Part shown: in pieces, positions 36,901 through 46,819 of the stretch
How the letters are laid out: each line of letters opens with the position of its first letter
How positions within the stretch are numbered: position 1 is the stretch's first letter
NCBI GenBank assembly: GCA_020726505.1
Contig: JAHLEZ010000002.1
Coordinates: 2,914,001 to 2,978,000 of the forward strand
Direction of reading: 5' to 3'
Source: Leptodontidium sp. MPI-SDFR-AT-0119
Taxonomy: Eukaryota > Ascomycota > Leotiomycetes > Helotiales > Leptodontidiaceae
DNA: 64,000 nt
Notes under the pieces: model-generated
What the model saw: only the letters and a program-made list of their open reading frames with translations
What the model was told of the DNA's origin: nothing
Database searches by the model: none
Made by a program: the position numbers and the translations under genes

Positions 36901-37208
36901 CGCTTTCCCTGGACTGGACCATCAGGCTCGGATGGGAATAGTGCTTCAAGGGCAACAAAAGCCTCATGGCAGCTTTGAATGGGAATCTTTAGCTTCTCCA
37001 AGATAGGCTGAATGGTACCTGCCCCACCTGCTGAGGGAATCTCCAGCACTTCCAAAACGCACTTGACACTCCCGACTTCAACTGCGATAATGCGTAGCTC
37101 TGCAGGCGCATCATGAACACCGCTGAGGTATTGCTTGCAAAGTGTGATGATCCTGTCCGCGATTTGCACGATGGCGAAAGTGCTGGCAGCGACACTGAGC
37201 GGATCCAT
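33916..37208 (-). CDS. NACHT STAND protein with degenerate ankyrin region, about 1014 aa
   Basis: Minus strand, proposed exons 37208-36757, 36721-36666, 36590-36493, 36413-35752 and 35692-33916 (3045 nt, phases consistent). The N-terminus (MDPLSVAASTFAIVQIADRI) is the PigL_N-like domain. NACHT: Walker A GIPGAGKT (225-232), ARGQDETEPL, Walker B FILVDALDE (322-330) and LLVVSRKEVDIE. The last splice restores GMFRWVVCQMDNL at 422-434. The C-terminal half has a winged-helix-like segment (IRLAHYTVKEFL) and a few weak ankyrin-like units (TTVLHIAAGF, ARELLLCGADPN). Two unusual points: intron 36414-36492 has a GC donor (CAG|gcaagt) and joins TGQ to WLTRSPEYTSWK, matching the family; intron 36722-36756 is only 35 nt and may be misplaced. 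An alternative GT donor/acceptor pair at the GC site is possible but inserts about 12 unfamiliar residues. Confidence 0.85.
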
Positions 37209-37839
37209 GACGTCTCGAAATCTAGCATGAAAAGAAACTGGCTAGCAAAGAGAACTTATGTACTAGATGAGGACGGGGGTCTTCAGAAAGAGCCCTGGAG
37301 AAAGCCTCATTCGCAGCAACTCAGCCGCACCTTGGCGCATGCAATGTAACCAACCAATACTATCCCACCTTCTGCAGCCTGATCGCAGAAACCAGGACTA
37401 TTCACATCATCTTCACCTTAGGACACATGGAAAGAAAGTTGGGCAAAACTTTGATTTGTATCGAGGTTGTCGACTGGCAATTTATTATTGGTTTATGAAG
37501 ATACTTCCCACTTCGCAGCGACCAGCAAGCCAGCCCCAACATCCCAATCCTCTACCATTTTTCTCCCCAAAATCAATTTAAAAAAGCAACGGTCGCAAGT
37601 TAAATATTGAATTCCCTTATTTAGAATCTCGTGACTCTATGTCTGTTTGGCAAGTGATTGGCGCAGAAACACTGTTGAGTTCGGTTAGCCGATTCCTCAG
37701 TGAAGCGAGGGTGAACAAGGGTCAGTACTGAGAAATGCGAGAAGACGACACCTAACGCCATCCTATCTTGGGGAAAGGCCATATTCACGAGAGATTCTCG
37801 CACTAAAAGCCCTACTGATATCTAACGATCGAAAGAATC
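37209..37839. other. Promoter of the third NACHT gene
   Basis: Upstream flank of the NACHT gene and 3' flank of the small Cys-containing gene. No coding sequence recognised. Confidence 0.45.
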
Positions 37840-38208
37840 TTAAGTATGAGTCTCAGCGTCGGATTTGCATGTTCCATCGTTCTTCGAAGTGTCAGGTTTG
37901 GATGCAGCATTAGTGCCAGACCTGGATAGTCCATCTTCCTTCGAAGACTCGGATTTGAATGTATTCTCGTGGTCAGATTTGGGTATTTTCTTCAGAGGGG
38001 CAGATTCGAAGCTTTCTTTCCTTTTCCTCGAAGGGAAGCAATTATCGAACTTGAAACAACTACTAACTGTGGTCTGAGCATAGCCTATGTAGCTAGGACA
38101 TTTGTCTATCCTCGAGACCTCGTTCTTGGCGTCGTTGTAGTAGTTGCAATAGGCCTTGGTGATATCAGTGTGACCGCACACGTAGGTGGTCTCTAGATCT
38201 GAACACAT
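37840..38208 (-). CDS. Small hydrophilic protein with N-terminal Cys/His motif, 122 aa
   Basis: A single-exon frame starting MCSDLETTYVCGHTDITKAYC. The first 60 residues contain spaced Cys and His (C2, C11, H13, C21, C38, C51, C57), a pattern seen in uncharacterised small fungal proteins that open with a C-x-x-G-H-like motif and could bind a metal. The second half is Lys/Ser/Asp-rich and disordered. A TATA-like box lies about 155 bp upstream on the same strand (38362-38369), which supports an expressed gene. No signal peptide. Function unknown. Confidence 0.55.
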   Translation of the reverse strand: MCSDLETTYVCGHTDITKAYCNYYNDAKNEVSRIDKCPSYIGYAQTTVSSCFKFDNCFPSRKRKESFESAPLKKIPKSDHENTFKSESSKEDGLSRSGTNAASKPDTSKNDGTCKSDAETHT

Positions 38209-38361
38209 CTCACGGGTGTGTAGGGCGTTCGTTGTATTCGGTGGATAGTGTTTTGTGATTTAAGTCAGAAACGGCGCGAGGTGGAGGCAATGTACTACGA
38301 ACAAGTGCAAGAGGCTTAACCAACGGAGTTCGGCAGATGCGTCTGTTCTGAAAGTCCCTGT

Positions 38362-38369
38362 CTTATATA
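38362..38369 (-). promoter_or_regulatory. TATA-like box for the 37840-38208 gene
   Basis: Minus strand reads TATATAAG, about 155 nt before the ATG at 38208. Consistent with a core promoter; spacing is somewhat long, allowing for a 5' UTR. Confidence 0.5.
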
Positions 38370-38415
38370 GACTTCTCTGGTTGACTGTTTGTATGGACTT
38401 CTCTCGTTGACTGTT
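38370..38415. repeat. 20-bp near-perfect direct repeat
   Basis: GACTTCTCTGGTTGACTGTT (38370-38389) recurs at 38396-38415 with one mismatch, 6 bp apart. It sits just upstream of the TATA-like box of the small Cys-containing gene. Confidence 0.8.
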
Positions 38416-38418
38416 CTG

Positions 38419-38432
38419 CTATCACGTGATAG
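38419..38432. promoter_or_regulatory. CACGTG-centred palindrome
   Basis: CTATCACGTGATAG is a perfect 14-bp palindrome containing the bHLH E-box CACGTG. It lies about 50 bp upstream of the TATA-like box of the minus-strand small gene. Factor binding is inferred from the motif only. Confidence 0.45.
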
Positions 38433-40480
38433 AACATGGTAAAAGTCTTCGTTATTAAGAGATTTCATGATAAAGGATTCAATGGTCCGATTAAAGCCAC
38501 ACGTGTTAATTCATGATAATTTCCTCTGAGTGAGCGAATTACCCCTCAATTGATTACCTCGAACGACACAATAACAAGTTAAGAGAAGTATCATTCAACC
38601 AGCACAGTGATATCTATACCTAGCCGCAGATGGGAACTTCCCTCTCTACCCAACCATTTTGGCAAAATGCATGAATTGCTCATTCCCGAGAAATTTGTCA
38701 ATGTCGTCTAGCGATACGCAGACTTCCAGACCTCCATTTTCCAGTCTGGGAAATATAATGAATTCCCATACCAGAGCTATCATGCTGAACTCGAAAGTTC
38801 TCCGGTCTCCCCAAAGCTCCCCAGGTCTGGGAGAGAGGCATTCAGCGACCCTCCCTATCCACCGTTAGTTGGGTGACGAATTAGCGAGCTCCTGGTTGGT
38901 TAGTGGGTACAAAAGGGGCCTGGTTACCCTAGGTTGCTCCGCTGTCACCCCGCTTTTCGCTAAATATCAGCACAAAGTCAACAACTTCAACCTCCGTATG
39001 ATTCAATGCTCATCTATAGTAAAAAATTTCTAAGAACAGGGCGGAATTCAACACTCGGTTTACCTATTTCGCTTTGCGAGCTGCGTGGGCTTCATCCAGC
39101 TCAACCCACCTGCTTCTCTCTCCAGTCTCTACTCACAACCACCACGAGATGTCGTGCAACGGCGGTAAGGTTAAATGCTGTGGGTATGAATTCCTCGATC
39201 TCAGCAATGGAGCTCGACATACTAAATCTAAACCACTACAAGATCATGTTTACTTGCTTCTTTTAGCACCTCCAAAGCACTTATTGTTTCTAGATCTAGC
39301 GTCTGGAGTCTGCAAAATTGAAGTTGGCTTCTCCTGCATTCAAGTGTTTTAGGAAGATGTATTAATCCGCGGACAAGTCGCAGGGCATGCCAGATATCAT
39401 TCGGGCGCATCATAGACAGGGCTTGACTCATTTGAGTACAGCCAGACGATGACATCAACAAGGAGAGAAACCCAGCGAATTATGTGGTTTCCACAGAATA
39501 AACATCGCCTGCATCAAAAACCAAAGTGCCACCCCTCAATCTTGGCTCTTGAGTTGCTGACACCGACCTTCGATCGTACGAAGGGGAAATGGTGATAGGT
39601 GGATTTATGGACTTTAAATCCAATCAATGCCTGACTTCTTGAGACCTCGGGATTAAGGTAAGACGTCTACACGCCTTGCATTTTAACTGCGATCAATATT
39701 ACCAACCAACCGTCGTGTAAGTTTAGCGAAGGGGTGCGAAAGGGGGGGGGGCAAGCAAAACAATTCGGCCGAAGTTCACCGGGCTGAGCGTCTGTTTAGC
39801 CTCGGCTATTGTTGCTGTTGATTCTAATCCCCATTTATTCTCCACCAAATAACCTTACAAACTCAAACTTGACCTTAATCTTGGTAGAACTGCTGATTAT
39901 CGTTTTACCACGGCCAAGGCGGCACAGGCACAATAAGAACTGCGTGTGGCGCCTGTGTACATGCATTAATTACCAAGCAGGCCCATTAGTGAGCACCCTC
40001 GGTCGGCTGCACTGAGCCGATGCGATGCCGATGTGGGCGGGCAGGGTTCGGAGAGCGGGGGAACTTTGCATCGATGAGCGAGCATCCTCCATCATACCTG
40101 CGAGAACCTCCTTTGAAGGGCAATCCAATAAACAATTGTGGGCACATCACAAATTGGGCTGCTGCTTGTTGGGAAAGATTTCTTCTTTAAACTGCTATCC
40201 TCATTGGGTATTCCAGTTGAGACTTCATCAGACCTCGTACTCGTACATGTCTCGAGTATCCTGGAAGTGGTCTGTCTGTCTTTCATGGTACAGAGGGACA
40301 CTTGCAAGAGACCTCTATCCGTATGCAGCTCGCCATGCTTGCAGTGAGTGACATCAGTCCAATTTGGAACTGCGGCACAGTATTTGTAACGTGGGCAGGC
40401 AGATCGAATTGTCGAGGTAAGTACGATGGTGGGGTAGGTGGGTGGGTGTTTGAGATCAAGGACGGGAATCCTCCTTCAAC
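38433..40480. other. Gene-poor stretch with inverted TTAGCGA motifs
   Basis: No supported gene over about 2 kb. It includes an inverted-repeat element at 38881-38963 and a GTTTAGCGAAGG motif at 39721-39732. The minus-strand frame at 39228-39461 is protein-like in places but has no recognisable domain. Confidence 0.45.
38881..38963. mobile_element. Candidate miniature inverted-repeat element (83 bp)
   Basis: Begins TTAGCGAGC and ends GCTTTTCGCTAA, so the outer 7 bp are perfectly inverted. Internal to the arms' flanks, GGGTGAC (just outside, near 38873) and GTCACCC (near 38944) are also inverted. Each end carries a TA dinucleotide, as expected for a Tc1/mariner-type target site. It is short and the arms are brief, so this is a tentative call. 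Confidence 0.3.
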
Positions 40481-40481
40481 A

Positions 40482-40487
40482 TATAAG
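40482..40487 (+). promoter_or_regulatory. TATA-like box of the aldo-keto reductase gene
   Basis: TATAAG about 82 nt upstream of the ATG at 40569, in the expected orientation. Confidence 0.5.
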
Positions 40488-40568
40488 TATCGTGCCTCCC
40501 CCATCCATTTCTAGCTCATTCAATTCACCAAACAAAACAAAATACTCAATTGATCCGATCGCCTCAAA

Positions 40569-41691
40569 ATGGCTCAAGCCCCAGCAATTGTTTTCGGCAC
40601 CGCTGGCGTAGGTGCGTTCAGCACTGAGCAATTGAGCGAAGTCTTCGATATCCTCGACAAGCACAATGTTAAGCAACTCGATACCGCCAGACTTTATGTG
40701 AGTCTCCCACTAGAGCTGCAAAACATAGAAGATTCCTAACCCTCTACAGGGTCCCAGTGAAGGCGTTCTCGGGAAGGCTGGAGCTCCAAAGCGATTCATC
40801 ATTTCCACAAAGGCGCTTGGATTCAGCCCTGGTTCGATGAGCAAGCAGGGCGTTCTGGAGTCAGTTGAAACAAGTTTGAAAGAGTTACAAGTCGAGCAGG
40901 TATATTTCGACGGGTGTTTCTTGGAGAATTATGCTAATGTGAAAAGGTCGATATCTTTTACCTCCACTCCCCCGACCCAAGTACACCAATTGAAGAGACA
41001 CTTGCTGCGATTCAAGAGATATATGCTGCTGGAAAGTTCAAGAGGGTAGGCAAGATCTGCGGGCCGAGTAGAAGAACTATTCACTGACTTGTGCAATAAA
41101 TAGTTCGGACTCTCTAACTTCAGACCTGCCGATGTACAAAAGATCTATGACATTCAAGCCGCTGCGAAATCAGTCCTCCCATCCGTCTTCCAAGGAAACT
41201 ACAGCGCTGTTTCTCGACACATCGAAAGCGACCTCTTCCCTCTCCTCCGCAAGCTCAAGATCAGCTTCTACGCATATTCTCCGATTGCTGGTGGTTTCTT
41301 GGTCAAGGATGCTAAATCGCTCCGGGAACAGTCCGCAGGAGGACGTTGGGGAAAGGACTCGCCTATTGGAGACATGTATGTCAAGATGTATACAAAGGAT
41401 AGCATGCTCGATGCTTTGGACCAATGGGAGACAATTGCTAAGGATGCTGGCATTCCAAAGGCATCTTTGGCATACCGATGGATCGCATACCACAGCTCAT
41501 TGAAGGCGACAGATGGCGATGCTATCATCATTGGCGCAAGCAGACCTAGCCAAGTTGAGGACACTTGCAGCTACATTAAACAGGGACCTTTGGATGCGAA
41601 GATCGCGGAGAGAGCGAGCGCTCTGTGGAAGAGCATTGAGAAAGATGCGCCAATTGACAACTGGAACAGTCACGCTGGACTGAAGGTCTAG
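40569..41691 (+). CDS. Aldo-keto reductase, AKR7/aflatoxin-aldehyde-reductase-like, 321 aa
   Basis: Exons 40569-40697, 40750-40899, 40947-41045 and 41104-41691 (966 nt), with GT-AG introns of 52, 47 and 58 nt. The protein is a full-length NADPH-dependent aldo-keto reductase. The catalytic tetrad is visible: Asp38 and Tyr43 in QLDTARLYG, Lys64 in FIISTK and His100 in DIFYLHSPD. Also present are FGLSNFRPADV, the substrate-side QGNYSAVSRHIE and the cofactor-binding end IIIGASRPSQVEDT. The length matches AKR7 proteins (about 320-340). These reduce aldehydes, including dialdehydes and succinic semialdehyde; the substrate here cannot be read. The gene is bracketed by perfect 12-bp inverted repeats (39721-39732 and 41799-41810). 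The start is in strong context (caaaATGGCT). Confidence 0.93.
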
Positions 41692-42061
41692 AGGGGGTAT
41701 TTGGCGTACATGGATTCATCATTCAGTGAGATAATGTGCATTAGAACAGTGAGCATTTTAGAAAGCAATCGAAACTTCTACTAGCAGCAAAAGGGAGTCC
41801 TTCGCTAAACCGCTCTTGACGTCCTAGTGTCAACAAAGTTAGCGAGGGGGATGGGGTTGCGCTTGAAGATGGGGATCTTACTAGCTGGCTTATTTTGTGC
41901 TACAATAACTCAGGGGTCACCTCACGTCAGCCATTTACATCTCGTTCACGTGTATCCCCGTCGACTCTGTTGTGAAACCTCAACTCCTCATCATGAATGA
42001 GGTCCCCAAGCTTGATTTCGAATACATCACCACCTACAGTCGTACGCCGGAAATAGCAACT
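41692..42061. other. Spacer between aldo-keto reductase and NmrA-like gene
   Basis: Holds CCTTCGCTAAAC at 41799-41810 and GTTAGCGAGGGGG at 41838-41850, the two facing each other. An in-frame ATG at 41993 could give the NmrA-like protein 23 more residues. Confidence 0.5.
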
Positions 42062-42711
42062 ATGCGTCGCAACATCCTCGTCACTGGAGCGACAGGCAAG
42101 CAAGGCCTTGCCCTCATCAAAGCCCTATTACACCCCAGTCCACCAAATCCAAATTTACAACAAATAACCCCCGAGAACCCAGGATCAGAGCCGGAAATAC
42201 AAGCAGATCTAGAGGAGCATACATACCACATCTACGCACTAACACGCAACGCCTCCTCCCCCGCAGCCCAACATCTAGCAGAGACAGAAGACCACGTCAC
42301 AATCGTGCAAGGTAATCTAGATATCCCAGACTCGATACGCAAGATATTCGACAATGCAAAGAACGAATCTGATGGTCAAGCTAGTGGTATATGGGGTGTC
42401 TTTACGGTATTGGCTTTCCCTGGATTAGGCGCTGAAGCGGATGGTGAGGAACGGCAGGGGAAGTTACTCGCTGATCTTGCGCTGGAGTTTGGAGTGGAGT
42501 GTTTTGTGTACTCGAGTGCTATGAGATCTGGGCCGGGGTATGAGCATGAGTTGAAGCTTTCGGGGCTGGCGAAGAGGAATGTGGAGAGGTATTGTGGGGA
42601 GCTTGGGGGGAGGGGGTTGGGTTGGACGTTAGTTTGCCTTTTTTTTTTCTTCTTCTTCTCTCCTTTACTTTCTTCTTCTCTTTTTTTCTATTCTAAATAT
42701 TTAATTCACTT

Positions 42712-42747
<36 letters not shown>

Positions 42748-43521
42748 TATAGAGAGAAATGTAAATAAATGGCTGATAAGATGGAGATTGCAGGATTCTG
42801 AGACCGGGGTTCTTCATGGAGAATTTCGGTGGTTTTATTGGGTGTATTACCGCTGCGGTGTTGAAGGCTGGGTTGAATCCTGATACGGAGAACGCATATA
42901 TTGTAAGGCCTCTCCCGAAATATGATGACACCTATACACCGAGCTCAGCAGCTGACTTTGAGAAGGCATCCGAAGACATTGGGAACATTGCAGCAGCGGT
43001 GTTTAGAGTGAGTTGTCTATCCGCAATTCGGAAATCTGGACGGGAAACTGATGATGAATAGGACCACGAGAAATACAGATTCCAAACCCTCGCTGTCGTT
43101 GCTGAATACAAAACCATGACTCAAATGGACGAAGCGCATCAGCGAGCGAGGGGTAAACCCATGCCTGCGATTCCGTGGGCATTTGCCTGGCTGCTGTTGA
43201 AGACTAACAAAGCTACACAAGAACTGTAGGTCCAACCTTAATTATCCTTACTTGCCTTCCTCCAGGCCCCAACTTGCTTTCGGTAAGTTTGAGGAACGAA
43301 ACTGACATGTTGGCTCCTATAGAATCCAGGCCATCGAGCGCAGCCACCATGCTCGCACCTCTGGAGAGTATCCTTCGTGTGAAGCAGAGCTGGAGTTGGC
43401 GAAATCAGCTTATAAGATGAACAGTTATGAAGAATGGCTGAGTCAAGAAAGTGATGTCAAACAGAATGAAGAGGGTTGGAATCAGGTGTCTATTTGGAAG
43501 TTGATGATGGGGAAGCTTTGA
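42062..43521 (+). CDS. NmrA-like NAD(P)-binding protein, 359 aa
   Basis: Exons 42062-42627, 42794-42902, 42966-43007, 43062-43225 and 43323-43521 (1080 nt). Start chosen at MRRNILVTGATGKQG because it begins the Rossmann fold directly; ATG 41993 is an in-frame alternative. The dinucleotide loop is GATGKQG (residues 9-15). The splice after GWT restores TILRPGFFMENFGGFI, a family hallmark; later EDIGNIAAAVF, EKYRFQTLAVV, RARGKPMPAIPWAFAW and IERSHHARTSG follow. NmrA-type proteins bind NAD(P) and act as redox-sensing regulators or have lost enzymatic activity. The first intron (166 nt) contains a run of 31 T. Introns 42903-42965 (63 nt) and 43008-43061 (54 nt) are multiples of three; the 63-nt one lacks a stop and could be retained. 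Confidence 0.85.
42714..42744. repeat. Poly-T run (31 T) inside an intron
   Basis: Thirty-one consecutive T on the + strand within intron 1 of the NmrA-like gene, directly visible and likely length-variable. Confidence 0.9.
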
Positions 43522-44377
43522 GTGGATTGGATATAGTCTCGGTAAAGGACTTGGAGATGGCCGTCCCCTCTTCTGTGGTCCTTGGATACTCATAACTTGG
43601 GTGTAGTAATTCTTACTGTTAGCTTCCATATACTAGCGACACACCGGCAGATGGTAACAATGCGAGTATTTTCCGAATTCAAAGCACTGTCGATCACTGT
43701 TTTATGTTGTTGCTCTCTCGCCCAGACAACTTGGTCTCCCACCAATTTGGGATCAAAGTACGTGTTAACTTTCATAACATTGAGAGTGTTCTTGAAATGG
43801 AATGGAGTTGACATGATATAGTTTTGGTAGATGATGTAGAAATTTGCGGTGGGTTTTGCGTGTGGTTGACAAAGGAAAGGAAAGAATGGCTGTCGGGATG
43901 ATATGTGATGGCAAATTGGGATGTTGGAGAATTGGAAGGGATGGAGGATGAGATTATCAAAGGCTAGAAGTTGAAGTTCACGATGGACGTTTGATTCCAT
44001 GCTCCTCATTTTTTGAAAGTTTTAATAAAACACGAAGCCAAAGTGAGGGCCTCCTCAACACAGCTGAAAACTCGCGAGTCAACTCCAAGTCGTTAAGACA
44101 GGGGGGTAGTAGCTGAATTTATAGCATGACTCGTTCCGCACTGGAGGCGGGGGAAGGCTTCGCGGGGACACTGCGGGGGATTTGACGTTTTAAATTTTCT
44201 ATTCTGCACAAAACCAGTCTTGGCTCATTAATCCTGCAAACATTAAATAGAGCATGAATCCCGTCCAGAGTAGGTTCTGACTGCTATCTCACCACCACAG
44301 CCTGGCCGGTTCTCAGCTTCTCTCCTCAACATCTCTCTCACTTGGTCTGATTTAACAGCGCCACGCAGGAGCACAAG
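43522..44377. other. Spacer upstream of the sugar transporter
   Basis: Contains the 3' flank of the NmrA-like gene and the presumed transporter promoter. Minus-strand open frames at 43590-44009 have random composition. No gene recognised. Confidence 0.5.
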
Positions 44378-46228
44378 ATGTTTCGACGACGGAAGAATAA
44401 TGAAAAGATCAATGGATCCTCATCCGTTGGTGTAGATCTAGCGAGGGTGAGTCGGTCAAATCCCTCCCAACCAAGTAGAACGATGGCCCTTTTGCTAACA
44501 GTTTCATGACCTTAGGTACTACCCGTCAGTGATAAACCATGGTGGAAACAGCCATATCTAATCCGGCTCAACCTCATCTTGCTGGTTCCCCTATTTTCTT
44601 CCGCTACAAGCGGTTATGATGGTACGTATTGTTTCTTCAATTCAGAGAAACCTTGTCGCTCAAAACCCTTGAAGTCCAAGTCTGACAAAATACAGGCTCC
44701 ATGATGAACGCCCAGCAGGTCATCCCTACCTGGAGATTATACTTTGATTATCCCAAGGGTGGGAAGCTAGGTCTCGTCAATGCAATCTTCTATGTGGGCA
44801 AGGTTTGTGCTCTGCCCGTGGTCACCATATTGTCGGATCGGATTGGCCGACACAAACCCATCCTTTTGGGTCTGATTCTTTGCATAGTGGGCACCGTGAT
44901 CCAAGCAGCCGCAGTAAACTATGGCATGCTAGTCGTCTCTCGTTATGTGCTCGGGGCTGCTACGGCTTTCATGGCCCAACCAAGCCCTCTTTTGATCACC
45001 GAGCTAGCTTTTCCCACCCACCGGGGAAAGATTACAGCTCTGTATCAAACCTTCTTCTATTTCGGTGCCATTCTCTCTGCCTGGGCAAGTTTTGGAACAG
45101 TTCATCTGTCCAGTAACTGGGCTTGGCGAGGACCTGCTGCATTGCAAGCATTTTTTCCTGTGATTCAGCTCTCGTTTTGGTGATTTCTACCAGAATCTCC
45201 AAGGTATGTTTTGGCCCACCCTAATATCAACTCAATTCTTGTATCTAAGAATGTACAGGTGGCTCCTAGCAAACGAAAGATCAGAAGAAGCTCGCAGCGT
45301 TCTGGTCAAATATCATGGCAACGGCGACGAGAATTCACCACTGGTGCACTTTGAGATGAATGAGATTCAAGAAACTATTCGTATCGAGCGAGAACTAAAT
45401 GCTCAATCTCGCTGGAAAGATCTCACTGCCACACCCGCCAATAGAAAACGATCCGCCATTGCCATTTCTCTTGGCTTCTTCTCCCAGTGGTGCGGAAACG
45501 GAGTCGTGTCTTATTACCTGACGCTTGTCCTGAATAGCATCGGTATCACCGATCCCACTAACCAGGCATTAATCAACGGCTTGCTTCAAATCTTCAATTT
45601 TTTCATCTCCGTCTTCCTCGGTGCCTTTATGGTGGATCGTCTAGGCCGCAGGGTCTTGTTCCTATGGTCTGCTGCTGGAATGATGCTTGCTTATATCGTA
45701 AGTCAGCCTAGCTTGTTCTCATATGAACCACCCAAAATTACCTGGGTGGCGTGCTGACTTCATCCATCACAGGCATGGACGGTGCTCAATGCTGAGTTCC
45801 TGAAAACCCGAGCGTCTGGACTTGGTATTGCAGTCATCCCTATGATCTTCGTATACTACTTCCACTACGACATTGCATTCACGCCTCTTCTGTATGCCTA
45901 CCCAGCCGAAATCTTTCCGTACCGTCTGCGGGGTCTCGGTTTGAGCTTGACACTACTATCGACCTACATCGCTCTCATTTTCAACCTTTTTGTCAACCCG
46001 ATAGCGATGGCTGCAATTTCCTGGAAGTACTATATTCTATACTGCTGCATGAATGCTTGTATCCTTGTCGTTATCTACTTCCTCTATCCAGAAACCAAAG
46101 GCCACTCTTTGGAGGAGATTGCTAAGGTCTTCGAGGGCGATGATGCAGCGGTAAATTTGGGACCGAAGAATGTTGACGAATTGGACGGTACAGTGGAGCA
46201 CGAAGAGAACTATCGGGAGAAGAGTTAA
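44378..46228 (+). pseudogene. MFS sugar transporter with one in-frame stop
   Basis: Exons 44378-44446, 44516-44621, 44696-45203, 45259-45697 and 45773-46228 (526 codons). All splices are GT-AG and in phase. The product is a 12-span MFS sugar porter of the lactose-permease/hexose type: TSGYDGSMMNAQ, SDRIGRHKPILL, WRGPAALQAF, PESPRWL, DRLGRRVLFL, AYPAEIFPYRLRG and PETKGHSLEEI. The single defect is TGA at 45181-45183, where QLSFW-stop-FLPESPR interrupts the central loop just before PESPR. Homologues have an ordinary residue there, so a Trp-to-stop change (TGG to TGA) is likely. All else is intact, implying a recent loss, a population allele or a sequencing error. Stop readthrough is possible but there is no favourable CTA after the TGA. 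It lies beside transcription-factor and beta-glucosidase remnants. Confidence 0.85.
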
Positions 46229-46819
46229 GAGTTAAGTGGGTAATAACTGAATATGCTGCATTGAAGTGCGTGGGAAGGGATGGTGGATCTGCTCCTTGCC
46301 GCCGGAGATATTCTTCATGAACTTCGGAGCCACTCCTCGGTATGAGAAAAGAAAGTCATATCAGTAGATCTACTCTCACAATTTTACTCTCTTACTAATC
46401 TCTGTATAGTTGTTACTCCCATTATGAACTGGTGAATCTTCTGAACTAGTGCTTGCCCACCTGATTCAACAGTGTCTGAGGTGATCTAGGGGGAACAAAT
46501 AGTTTGAATGTAGACAAAATATCTACGATCGAGCATAGGTAAGTACAGGCACTGCAGCGACAGTTGAGACTGTGATATTTTGAAATGAAGTGCGAAAAAT
46601 CAAAGCCTTTATTTAGATTCCTGTCTACTATTATAGGATTCTGCTAGTGCGGCGAACTCGCATTTTGCTTTGATGCTGTCACGCAGACAGATCAATGAGG
46701 AGTGCCCCACATCCACATCGTAAGGGGTCATCAGGCAGTAAATTGAACATCTCTACAACGCTGTCTATTAGCATATGTGTACATATCACATCTCTATATC
46801 ACATTCCTCAAGAGTATGA
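46229..46819. other. Spacer after the transporter
   Basis: AT-rich, no supported coding sequence; 3' flanks of the transporter and of the convergent transcription-factor relic. Confidence 0.5.

Noticed and set aside
39228..39461. Minus-strand 77-codon frame with protein-like stretch (DIWHALRLVRGLIHLPKTL)
   Set aside because: No domain recognised, no clear start context and no supporting neighbours; could be a gene relic but cannot be supported.
42903..42965. Reading the NmrA-like exon straight through as coding
   Set aside because: The 63 nt have a consensus donor and acceptor, and removing them gives the family motif ASEDIGNIAAAVF directly after the Rossmann segment; retention remains possible.
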